In this document: positions 1 to 4,850 of the stretch, piece after piece
Layout: the number at the start of each line of letters is the position of its first letter
Position numbering within the stretch: the stretch's first letter is position 1
From: an uncultured Gammaproteobacteria bacterium
GTDB taxonomy: Bacteria; Pseudomonadota; Gammaproteobacteria; Arenicellales; Poriferihabitantaceae
Length of the DNA: 5,758 nt
Assembly: GCA_938021685.1 (NCBI GenBank)
Contig: CALIFM010000302.1
Span: 1-5,758 of the forward strand
Reading direction: 5' to 3'
Translations under genes and position numbers: made by a program
Notes under the pieces: model-generated
Databases searched by the model: none
The model's input: only the letters and a program-made list of their open reading frames with translations
Told to the model about the DNA's origin: nothing

Positions 1-330
1 AAAATATTACTTATTGCAGTAGTAGTCCTAAGCGGGAGCCAGGCTCATGCCAACTCTTTCAGTTACAGTTACTGGGATACAATTAAGCTGCTGCAGATTG
101 AGGAATCAGGATCGATATATATATATGCAACTAACACGGTAGAAAACCCAGCTGGTTGTCGTTACAACAATCGATACATAGTTGACACTGATCATGTTGT
201 TAAAGATATGATTCTAACAGTAGCAACGACTGCTTGGGCCGCTCAAAAAGAGTTCCGTGTTGCGATATCGCGCAATACATGCACTGGAAACTATCCAACA
301 GTGTTAAGTATATTGGTCGATAGTGACTAA
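1..330 (+). CDS. Small exported protein, C-terminal part (5' end outside window)
   Basis: An open frame runs from the first base to TAA at 328-330 and gives 109 residues. It begins KILLIAVVVLSGSQAHA, a hydrophobic signal-peptide core ending in an A-x-A cleavage site (cut expected before N18), so probably only the initiator Met and perhaps a Lys are missing. The mature part would be about 92 residues and carries exactly two cysteines (C53 in GCRY and C94 in NTCTGNYPT), which could form one disulfide in the periplasm. I do not recognise a named family. No second transmembrane segment or lipobox is visible. The gene is convergent with the minus-strand S24-like gene. The export call is good; the function is unknown. 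Confidence 0.6.
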   Translation, partial: KILLIAVVVLSGSQAHANSFSYSYWDTIKLLQIEESGSIYIYATNTVENPAGCRYNNRYIVDTDHVVKDMILTVATTAWAAQKEFRVAISRNTCTGNYPTVLSILVDSD

Positions 331-382
331 GTAGTTCAGAGGTATGTTCAAGCGAACAAACTAAGTTTTTAGGCGTAGGCAA

Positions 383-426
383 TTGTGCGTGGTTGTTGCG
401 GTTACAGGCGCTGCGCACAGTTTTTT
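383..426 (+). terminator. Possible rho-independent terminator of the exported-protein gene
   Basis: TGTGCG (384-389) pairs with CGCACA (414-419), extended by a T-G wobble, and is followed directly by six T (421-426). It lies between two convergent genes, where a terminator is expected. The 24-nt loop has no clear inner pairing, so the hairpin is weak. A second short hairpin, TGTTC-AAGC-GAACA (345-358), precedes a five-T run at 365-370 and is an alternative. Confidence 0.35.
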
Positions 427-479
427 AAATAGAGAGCTTAAATCTCGCATGCATAAACTTTAGTCAGCATATAGCCCAG

Positions 480-809
480 TTATATGTAAGACTTACGCGT
501 ATTGCGCCGCCCTTGTGTACTTTGTACTACGCGGGCACGGATAGCATTTTTGCCAGCAATTAGTAATGCTTGTTGCGGTGCCTGCAATGAGTGCAAAGTC
601 CAGCTGTCGTTTTGTGCATTAATGCGCAGTTGTCTAAATAAATATTCATCTTCGTGCTGTGCAATCACATAACAGCCGTCTATCAGTACCGCATTAGGTT
701 CGGCCACGATGATGCAACCCTTTGGAAATTCGGGCTCCATATCGTGCCCGAGCACTTGCAGAGCAAACGGTTCGCTTTCAGAGCAACTGGAATGGGCGTT
801 TTCGTTCAT
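480..809 (-). CDS. Stand-alone S24/LexA-fold domain protein, probably peptidase-inactive
   Basis: The 109-residue product has no N-terminal helix-turn-helix. Residues 14-65 match the LexA/UmuD/phage-repressor C-terminal fold: the signature GHDMEPEFPKGCIIV (21-35) corresponds to G-x-S-M-x-P-x-F-x-x-G-D, and DGCYVIAQ..DEYLFRQL (44-61) corresponds to the strand that carries the LexA catalytic lysine. At the nucleophile position there is D23 instead of Ser, and at the lysine position R59 (LFRQL against VKRL in LexA). Neither dyad residue is therefore present, and self-cleavage is not expected. The basic tail QGRRNTRKSY is reminiscent of a family of short proteobacterial S24-like proteins. ATG at 809 has no clear Shine-Dalgarno. 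The gene diverges from gltX across 119 bp. A regulatory or binding role is possible but unproven. Confidence 0.8.
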   Translation of the reverse strand: MNENAHSSCSESEPFALQVLGHDMEPEFPKGCIIVAEPNAVLIDGCYVIAQHEDEYLFRQLRINAQNDSWTLHSLQAPQQALLIAGKNAIRARVVQSTQGRRNTRKSYI

Positions 810-815
810 GCAGAC

Positions 816-821
816 ATTGTA
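816..821 (-). promoter_or_regulatory. Candidate -10 box of the S24-like gene
   Basis: On the minus strand TACAAT lies six bases before the ATG at 809, which would place the transcription start on or next to the start codon (a leaderless message). This fits the absence of a ribosome binding site. No good -35 box is seen 16-18 bases upstream, so support is weak. Confidence 0.2.
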
Positions 822-863
822 GCACTGTCGCCAAAAGAGAATAAAGCGCTGACAGCGTATCCG

Positions 864-894
864 TTGCCCACCTAGCAGTGCTTTGCGTTAAAAT
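864..894 (+). promoter_or_regulatory. gltX: Candidate sigma70 promoter of gltX
   Basis: The -35 is TTGCCC (864-869) and the -10 is TAAAAT (889-894, five of six consensus bases). The spacer of 19 is longer than ideal. The bases after the -10 are GC-rich (CCGCAC), the kind of discriminator linked to stringent control of translation genes; that regulatory reading is inference. A short leader of about 28 nt to the ATG at 929 would result. A perfect 11-bp dyad, CGCTG-A-CAGCG (847-857), lies just upstream, between the two divergent genes. Confidence 0.4.
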
Positions 895-928
895 CCGCAC
901 TCTTGCTTTCATCACGGCTTAAGTTGCT

Positions 929-2350
929 ATGTCCATTGTCACTCGTTTTCCGCCTAGTCCCACTGGCTCTTTGCACGTGGGCGGCGCGCGCACTGCTTTA
1001 TTCAACTGGTTGTATGCCAAGAAGACCGGTGGCAAGATGGTGCTGCGCATTGAAGACACCGATCGCGAGCGTTCTACCCAAGAGGCGGTGGACATTATTT
1101 TGAATGGCATGCAGTGGCTGGGAATGGACTGGGATGAAGGCCCGCATTATCAAACCCAGCGTTTTGATCGTTATGCACAGCTGACCCAGCAATTGCTAGA
1201 GCAGGGCGATGCTTATTATTGTAACTGTAGTAAAGAGCGGCTAGAAGCCTTGCGAGAAGGGCAGATGGCAGCAGGCGAAAAGCCGCGTTACGACCACAAA
1301 TGTCGAGATTTAAATTTACCATCGGATACCCCCGGTGCAGTGGTACGCTTTAAAAATCCACTAGATGGGGCGGTCTCTTTCAGTGACTTAGTGCGTGGCG
1401 ATGTGACTGTGAGTAATGCCGAGTTAGATGATCTTGTTATCGCTCGTGCAGATGGCACGCCAACCTATAATCTTACGGTGGTAATCGATGACATGGATAT
1501 GGGTATTAGCCACGTGCTGCGCGGTGACGATCACATCAATAACACGCCGCGACAAATCAACTTGCTGCAGGCACTGGGAGCCACCCCACCCATTTATGCC
1601 CATGTGCCGATGATTTTGGGCAGCGATGGCAAGCGTTTGTCGAAGCGCCACGGAGCGGTCAGCGTGTTGGATTACGACAAAATGGGCATTTTGCCGCATG
1701 CTTTGCTTAACTACTTGGTACGCTTAGGTTGGTCGCATGGCGATCAAGAGGTATTCTCTTTGCAAGAGATGATTGACTTGTTCGACATCAGCGATGTTAA
1801 CCGTGCGCCATCTACTTTTAACCAAGAAAAGTTGCTGTGGCTGAATCAGCATTACATCAAAGAAGCTGACCCAAGCGAGCTTGCGGAAGACATAGCAGGC
1901 CGCATAGAAGCAAAAGGGGTGAGCCTAGTGAATGGCCCAGATGTGATTGACACGGTAAAAATGCTACAAGAGCGTGCGCAAACCCTAGAAGACATGGCGC
2001 AGCAGGCAGTGTACCTATATGCTGACGAAATCGAATACGACCCCGCAGCAGCGAAAAAGCACCTGCGTGCTGTGGCTAAAGAGCCGATGCAGCATGTGTT
2101 AAGCGAATTTGAAGCGCTGGACGAATGGCAAACTGAGGTGATTGATGCTGCTTTAAAGCGCATTTTAGCGCAGTTTGATCTTAAGCTACCAAAGTTGGCC
2201 TTGCCGCTGCGGGTGGCGGTGGCGGGCATGGCTGCTACGCCGTCGATTGATTTAACCCTGCAAATGGTGGGGAAGACTAAAACATTAGCGCGCGTGCGTG
2301 AGGCAATTGCTTATATTGATGAGCGGGCAGCGGCGGCGCAAGACAGGTAA
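929..2350 (+). CDS. gltX: Glutamyl-tRNA synthetase
   Basis: A class I aminoacyl-tRNA synthetase that charges tRNA-Glu with glutamate using ATP in the cytoplasm. The 473 residues match the family length (E. coli 471). Visible landmarks are the N-terminal FPPSPTGSLHVGGARTA with the HIGH-type motif (about 14-20), RIEDTDRERS (40-49) for glutamate and ATP binding, PTYNLTVVIDDMDMGISHVLRGDDH in the Rossmann fold (178-202), and the KMSKS-type loop KRLSKR (235-240). The helical anticodon-binding region follows from about 300 to the end. The zinc region has C98, C100 and C125 in the same spacing as E. coli, but the fourth position is D127 where E. coli has His. ATG at 929 aligns with the usual MxxxTRFxPSPTG start. 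The Shine-Dalgarno is weak. The next genes are the tRNA genes, including the cognate tRNA-Glu. Confidence 0.97.
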   Translation: MSIVTRFPPSPTGSLHVGGARTALFNWLYAKKTGGKMVLRIEDTDRERSTQEAVDIILNGMQWLGMDWDEGPHYQTQRFDRYAQLTQQLLEQGDAYYCNCSKERLEALREGQMAAGEKPRYDHKCRDLNLPSDTPGAVVRFKNPLDGAVSFSDLVRGDVTVSNAELDDLVIARADGTPTYNLTVVIDDMDMGISHVLRGDDHINNTPRQINLLQALGATPPIYAHVPMILGSDGKRLSKRHGAVSVLDYDKMGILPHALLNYLVRLGWSHGDQEVFSLQEMIDLFDISDVNRAPSTFNQEKLLWLNQHYIKEADPSELAEDIAGRIEAKGVSLVNGPDVIDTVKMLQERAQTLEDMAQQAVYLYADEIEYDPAAAKKHLRAVAKEPMQHVLSEFEALDEWQTEVIDAALKRILAQFDLKLPKLALPLRVAVAGMAATPSIDLTLQMVGKTKTLARVREAIAYIDERAAAAQDR

Positions 2351-2377
2351 ATAAAGCGCAAAAAGAGCATAATCTGC

Positions 2378-2406
2378 TTGACCTTGCGGGTAACAATTCG
2401 TAAAGT
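2378..2406 (+). promoter_or_regulatory. Sigma70 promoter of the tRNA-Ala/tRNA-Glu operon
   Basis: TTGACC (2378-2383, five of six) and TAAAGT (2401-2406) are separated by exactly 17 bases, 14 bases before tRNA-Ala. The discriminator ACGCGCC is GC-rich, as in stable-RNA promoters under stringent control. No convincing terminator is seen between gltX and this promoter, so read-through from gltX is possible. Confidence 0.65.
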
Positions 2407-2420
2407 ACGCGCCTCTTTTG

Positions 2421-2496
2421 GGGGCCATAGCTCAGCTGGGAGAGCGCAACACTGGCAGTGTTGAGGTCGGCGGTTCGATCCCGCCTGGCTCCACCA
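2421..2496 (+). tRNA. tRNA-Ala, anticodon GGC
   Basis: A full cloverleaf of 76 nt with encoded CCA. The acceptor stem is GGGGCCA against TGGCTCC, which includes the G3-U70 wobble pair that is the alanine identity element. The D arm is GCTC-AGCTGGGA-GAGC, the anticodon stem CAACA/TGTTG encloses the loop CTGGCAG (anticodon GGC, reads GCC), and the T arm is GGCGG-TTCGATC-CCGCC. It is the first gene of a two-tRNA transcript. In E. coli, tRNA-Ala(GGC) genes (alaW, alaX) also lie in the gltX region. Confidence 0.98.
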
Positions 2497-2527
2497 GAAC
2501 TTTCATGAGCGAGGTTCACAAAAGATA

Positions 2528-2545
2528 GCGAAGACCTAGCTTCGC
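2528..2545 (+). other. Hairpin in the tRNA spacer, possible processing site
   Basis: GCGAAG (2528-2533) pairs with CTTCGC (2540-2545) over a six-base loop, inside the 58-nt spacer between the two tRNAs. A stem here could guide RNase processing of the precursor. There is no T run, so it is unlikely to be a terminator. Confidence 0.3.
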
Positions 2546-2554
2546 GCACGATGC

Positions 2555-2631
2555 GTCCCCATCGTCTAGTCGGCCTAGGACACCGCCCTTTCACGGCGGC
2601 GACAGGGGTTCGAATCCCCTTGGGGACGCCA
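2555..2631 (+). tRNA. tRNA-Glu, anticodon UUC
   Basis: A full cloverleaf of 77 nt with encoded CCA. The acceptor stem is GTCCCCA against TGGGGAC with discriminator G, the anticodon stem CCGCC/GGCGG encloses CTTTCAC (anticodon TTC), and the T arm is AGGGG-TTCGAAT-CCCCT. It is closely similar to the E. coli tRNA-Glu sequence, with one extra base in the D loop. No separate promoter is seen in the spacer, so it is probably co-transcribed with tRNA-Ala. It is the substrate of the synthetase encoded by gltX just upstream. Confidence 0.98.
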
Positions 2632-2642
2632 TTACATAAGGC

Positions 2643-2688
2643 TAAGCCATTGATTGACGAAACCATTCAATCAATGGCTTACTTGTTT
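2643..2688 (+). terminator. Terminator-like hairpin behind tRNA-Glu
   Basis: A perfect 15-bp stem, TAAGCCATTGATTGA (2643-2657) with TCAATCAATGGCTTA (2667-2681), over a nine-base loop, followed by the moderately T-rich CTTGTTT. It begins 11 bases after the tRNA CCA, the expected place for the end of a tRNA transcript. The tail is imperfect, so termination strength is uncertain. Confidence 0.6.
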
Positions 2689-2719
2689 CCGCAGGTTTGT
2701 GCTTAAAGGCTTGCCCATT

Positions 2720-2794
2720 ATGTCCCTAGTTTTTTCTATCATCCTCGCACTATGTACCTTCTTTTTGCTTAGATGGACAAGCGCGCCTAAATAG
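2720..2794 (+). CDS. Possible 24-residue single-helix membrane micro-protein
   Basis: ATG at 2720 opens a 24-codon frame ending in TAG. Residues 2-17 are almost all hydrophobic (SLVFSIILALCTFFLL), followed by R18-W19 and a polar end TSAPK, an arrangement typical of a one-helix membrane peptide with a cytoplasmic basic end. AAAGG at 2705-2709 is a modest ribosome binding site ten bases upstream. No relative is recognised. It lies between the tRNA terminator and the Imm51-like gene. Short hydrophobic frames arise readily by chance in T-rich DNA, so this is only a candidate. Confidence 0.2.
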   Translation: MSLVFSIILALCTFFLLRWTSAPK

Positions 2795-2833
2795 GTGGCG
2801 GATTTCTCTTCTAGCGACGCAATAAACAGTACG

Positions 2834-2865
2834 ATGAAAGAATCTGAATTTTTCCGTTTGAACTG
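2834..2865 (+). other. Displaced N-terminus of the Imm51-like gene (apparent -1 frameshift)
   Basis: ATG at 2834 reads MKESEFF and would then stop at TGA after 18 codons in its own frame. Re-reading one T in the five-T run at 2849-2853 joins it to the downstream frame as MKESEFFPFELVDYRQTELR. This gives a more natural start than the GTG at 2866 and a 122-residue product. Either a T has been lost (mutation or sequencing error) or the ribosome or polymerase slips here. Confidence 0.45.
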
Positions 2866-3201
2866 GTGGATTACCGACAAACTGAGTTGAGAGACGTACG
2901 CGTTTCTTTTAACAACTGGAATTGGATAAATGACCGTTACGGTGATGAGATTAATGGATACTATTTAGATGATGGTTACGGGGTTCAAGGCTTGGTTTTG
3001 GCGGCTCGAGTGCTGAAAGGTTTGCCAGCATATACGAATACTATGGTGCCGGATTCGGAAGGGGGCACATGCTACATTATTTTTGGTGACTACGAAGAAG
3101 CTGTTGAAACGATACGCATTGCTTCTGAAATGATTAACGACAAAGCGCTTATATTAAAAGCCATAGATATCGCGAGAGAAAACGGCTTTAATGAGCTGTA
3201 G
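2866..3201 (+). CDS. Putative Imm51-like immunity protein, N-terminus uncertain
   Basis: As the sequence stands, the frame can start at GTG 2866 and gives 111 residues, acidic and without a signal peptide or membrane segment. Its best resemblance is to Imm51-type contact-toxin immunity proteins: an N-terminal strand region (PFELVDYR... when extended upstream), a middle NGYYLDDGYGVQGLVLAARV segment in the position of the family's NG-x-x-W helix, and PDSEGGTCYIIFGDYEEAV followed by a C-terminal helical stretch. This is a match from memory to a divergent family, so the family call is tentative. No toxin gene or Rhs/T6SS/CDI module is in the window, which makes it an orphan. There is an in-frame TGA at 2845. 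A+T content is higher than in gltX, suggesting acquired DNA. Confidence 0.7.
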   Translation: MDYRQTELRDVRVSFNNWNWINDRYGDEINGYYLDDGYGVQGLVLAARVLKGLPAYTNTMVPDSEGGTCYIIFGDYEEAVETIRIASEMINDKALILKAIDIARENGFNEL

Positions 3202-3238
3202 CTTAGTGACTCATTCCCTGTTGAGTTTTAATACGAAA

Positions 3239-3262
3239 AAGAGTTAAACCGCTTTTACTCTT
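3239..3262 (+). terminator. Weak hairpin after the Imm51-like gene
   Basis: AAGAGT (3239-3244) pairs with ACTCTT (3257-3262). After one T-T mismatch, AAA pairs with TTT around a CCGC loop. It lies 38 bases behind the stop at 3201. There is no T run on the plus strand, but A-rich sequence upstream would give a T-rich tail on the minus strand. A terminator role is only possible. Confidence 0.2.
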
Positions 3263-3294
3263 AAGCTTAGATATTGCTATAGAAAGTAGGAAAC

Positions 3295-3396
3295 TTGCAA
3301 AAAAATACACTATGCGGCGACTTCGATTGTTTAAGAACGCAATATTTTTCTACTTGGGAGTGTATGGATAATTGTGCAGGCTGCACATGCTATTAA
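3295..3396 (+). CDS. Candidate 33-residue cysteine-rich peptide
   Basis: A frame from TTG 3295 to TAA 3396 encodes 33 residues with six cysteines at 7, 12, 23, 27, 30 and 32. It starts MQKNTLCGDFDCLRTQYF and ends ECMDNCAGCTCY. AGGA at 3288-3291 lies only three bases before the TTG, a close but possible ribosome binding site. An in-frame ATG at 3364 would instead give a ten-residue peptide MDNCAGCTCY. There is no signal peptide. It is on the same strand as, and 44 bases before, the Fe-S flavoprotein gene. It could be a precursor peptide, a metal-binding peptide or a cysteine-rich regulatory leader. I know no matching family, and a chance ORF is not excluded. Another frame (3312-3371, 19 codons, MRRLRLFKNAIFFYLGVYG) overlaps it. 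Confidence 0.3.
   Translation: MQKNTLCGDFDCLRTQYFSTWECMDNCAGCTCY
3373..3387. repeat. Perfect 15-bp dyad TGTGCAG-G-CTGCACA
   Basis: Seven-base arms around a single central G, inside the cysteine-rich ORF and 54 bases before the flavoprotein ATG. In DNA it has the form of an operator for a dimeric regulator. In RNA it would fold as a short stem (TGTGCA/TGCACA, loop GGC) covering several of the Cys codons. No second copy was seen in the window. Confidence 0.35.
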
Positions 3397-3405
3397 TCAA
3401 ATAGA

Positions 3406-3434
3406 TTGTCTAGCAAGGTTTAAGCATTTAGACT
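3406..3434 (+). promoter_or_regulatory. Candidate promoter of the flavoprotein cluster
   Basis: TTGTCT (3406-3411) and TAGACT (3429-3434) each match four of six sigma70 bases and are 17 apart. The predicted start would fall at about 3441, the A of the ATG, implying a leaderless message. This fits the absence of a Shine-Dalgarno (AAGG at 3415-3418 is too far upstream). An alternative further upstream is TTTACT (3254-3259) with TATAGA (3278-3283), spacer 18, which would include the cysteine-rich ORF in the transcript. Confidence 0.25.
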
Positions 3435-3440
3435 TTGATA

Positions 3441-4745
3441 ATGAGTTCTAAATACCTCACAGCCTTACAGCAAGGCTTATCTCCTGAGCAACGCCTAGAG
3501 CAGATTGTGCAGCATGGTATGTGCATTGGCTGTGGTTTGTGTGAAAGTATCGCCACGTCTGCCAAGGTGCAAATGCAAGTGCTGTTAAGTGGCTTTGACT
3601 ATCCAGTTGCTAAAGCAGCGCTTGACCATGCAGCCATGGACAAAATAACTGCTGTTTGCCCCGGCACACGAGTGGAAGGCTTGCCCGCTGCACTGGTCGA
3701 TGACGGCACTCAGCAAGACGATGTGTGGGGGGCATGGCGGTCGATGTATTATGTTCATAGTGCAGAGCCTGACGTGCGACACCAAGCGGCCACGGGCGGG
3801 CAGTTAACGGCATTAGCGCTGTATTTGCTGGAAGAAAAGCGAGTAGATTTTATTCTTCATGCTAAAGCTCACAGTGAACACCCCAGCTTTGGTGAAGCGA
3901 CAATTAGCCGTAACCGTGCCGATGTGTTGCAAGCCTCTGGCTCACGCTATGGACCCACCGCCACTTTAAAGAACGCACTTGAAGTGCTGCAAATGGCGGA
4001 GCAAGCGGGCGAGCGATTTGCGTTTATTGGCACCCCTTGCGACGTAAGCGCATTGCGTAACCTTGCACGGCAAGACCCGCGTGTGGATGAACTATGTCAA
4101 TACATGTTAACGATGGTATGCGGTGGTTTTATGGCGCCGGCAGGGCTGAAAACTTTTGTTGGATCGATGGGCATTATTTTTTCCGATATCACTAACCTGC
4201 GGTACCGTGGTTACGGCTGCCCGGGGCCGACCACCATTACCACTAAAGATGGCAGCGAGCACAGTATTAGCTACTTAGATTTCTGGGGCGAGGATGATTC
4301 AAAATGGCAGCTGCCAACCCGCTGCAAAGTATGTCCGGATGGTATTGGTGATGCAGCAGATATTGCTGCTGCTGACACTTGGGATGGTGGCGCACCTACG
4401 CAGCATGAAATTGACACGGATCTTGGGCGCAACGCGGCTGTGGTGCGAACAGCACGTGGTGAGCAATTAATGGAACAAGCGATTGATGCTGGCTATCTAG
4501 TACGCGGAGCAGCGCTAACACCCGCTGATATGAATCGGTTCCAGCCGCATCAAGAAGCAAAAAAACGCGCGGCATGGGCACGCTTTGAAGGCAGAAAAGC
4601 AGCCAAGGCGGTGGTGCCAGATACTAAAGGCTTACGCATAAAGCGCTTATGGCAACAAAACTCAAGTGAGCAAAATGCTGCGCAAACCGAGGGTGCCAAG
4701 TTGCGAGCGCAACGAGCTATCGAGCTAGACACGAAACTTAAATAA
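3441..4745 (+). CDS. Coenzyme F420 hydrogenase/dehydrogenase beta-subunit (FrhB/HCAR) family Fe-S flavoprotein
   Basis: A 434-residue soluble protein with the two-domain layout of the FrhB/FdhB family, which includes F420-reducing hydrogenase beta subunits and plant/cyanobacterial 7-hydroxymethyl chlorophyll a reductase. Near the N-terminus is MCIGCGLC (C28, C31, C34) with a fourth cysteine in AVCPG (C73), a 4Fe-4S binding set. ATGGQLTALALYLLE (117-131) is the family's glycine-rich helix. FIGTPCDVSALRNL (195-208), MVCGGFMAP (C227), RGYGCPGP (C260) and RCKVCPDGIGDAADIAAADTW (C295, C298) mark the flavin domain and a probable second cluster. The tail from about 375 is lysine/arginine-rich and helical. 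The electron donor and substrate cannot be told; the family includes ferredoxin-linked enzymes that do not use F420. ATG 3441 is chosen over TTG 3435. It heads a cluster with the racemase-fold and sulfotransferase-like genes. Confidence 0.92.
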   Translation: MSSKYLTALQQGLSPEQRLEQIVQHGMCIGCGLCESIATSAKVQMQVLLSGFDYPVAKAALDHAAMDKITAVCPGTRVEGLPAALVDDGTQQDDVWGAWRSMYYVHSAEPDVRHQAATGGQLTALALYLLEEKRVDFILHAKAHSEHPSFGEATISRNRADVLQASGSRYGPTATLKNALEVLQMAEQAGERFAFIGTPCDVSALRNLARQDPRVDELCQYMLTMVCGGFMAPAGLKTFVGSMGIIFSDITNLRYRGYGCPGPTTITTKDGSEHSISYLDFWGEDDSKWQLPTRCKVCPDGIGDAADIAAADTWDGGAPTQHEIDTDLGRNAAVVRTARGEQLMEQAIDAGYLVRGAALTPADMNRFQPHQEAKKRAAWARFEGRKAAKAVVPDTKGLRIKRLWQQNSSEQNAAQTEGAKLRAQRAIELDTKLK

Positions 4746-4809
4746 GCCAAGTAATTAGGGAGATTATTGATCTAAATAGTTGGTGCTAGTAGTCTGTACG
4801 CCAACGGGG

Positions 4810-4815
4810 CATAAT
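4810..4815 (+). promoter_or_regulatory. Candidate -10 box upstream of the racemase-fold gene
   Basis: CATAAT matches five of six -10 bases, with a GC-rich discriminator and a predicted start near 4822. No clear -35 is found at the right spacing. A stem GTTGGTG (4779-4785) with CGCCAAC (4800-4806) lies just upstream in the 105-bp gap. A start near 4822 favours the ATG at 4851 over the upstream TTG codons. Confidence 0.25.
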
Positions 4816-4850
4816 ACGCCGCAAGTTTGCGCAAATTGAAGCCTGAAAAA

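Noticed and set aside
331..430. An integron attC-like recombination site behind the exported-protein gene
   Set aside because: The region has some inverted symmetry, but no matching R'' (RYYYAAC) and R' (GTTRRRY) core boxes at the ends, and no integrase or cassette series.
810..928. A LexA/SOS box between the S24-like gene and gltX
   Set aside because: CTGT and ACAG elements are present, but not with the eight-base spacing of a CTGT-N8-ACAG operator.
1852..2229. A 125-codon minus-strand ORF inside gltX, with other antisense frames in gltX and the flavoprotein gene
   Set aside because: These are fully contained in genes with clear family motifs. Their translations are low-complexity, Ser/Ala-rich products of the antisense frame.
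2277..2666. A 129-codon minus-strand ORF running across the end of gltX and both tRNA genes
   Set aside because: It is antisense to two certain tRNAs. Its translation contains the well-known false-protein strings that come from reading tRNA genes backwards (for example RDRTADLNTASVALSQLSY).
2555..2700. tRNA-Glu as an integration (att) site for the A+T-rich segment that follows
   Set aside because: No second copy of the tRNA 3' end was found downstream in the window, and there is no integrase gene. The idea remains open only for sequence outside the window.
2671..2880. A 69-codon minus-strand ORF antisense to the micro-ORF and the start of the Imm51-like gene
   Set aside because: No recognisable motif, it covers the reverse of the frameshift region, and the plus strand carries the better protein-like frames.
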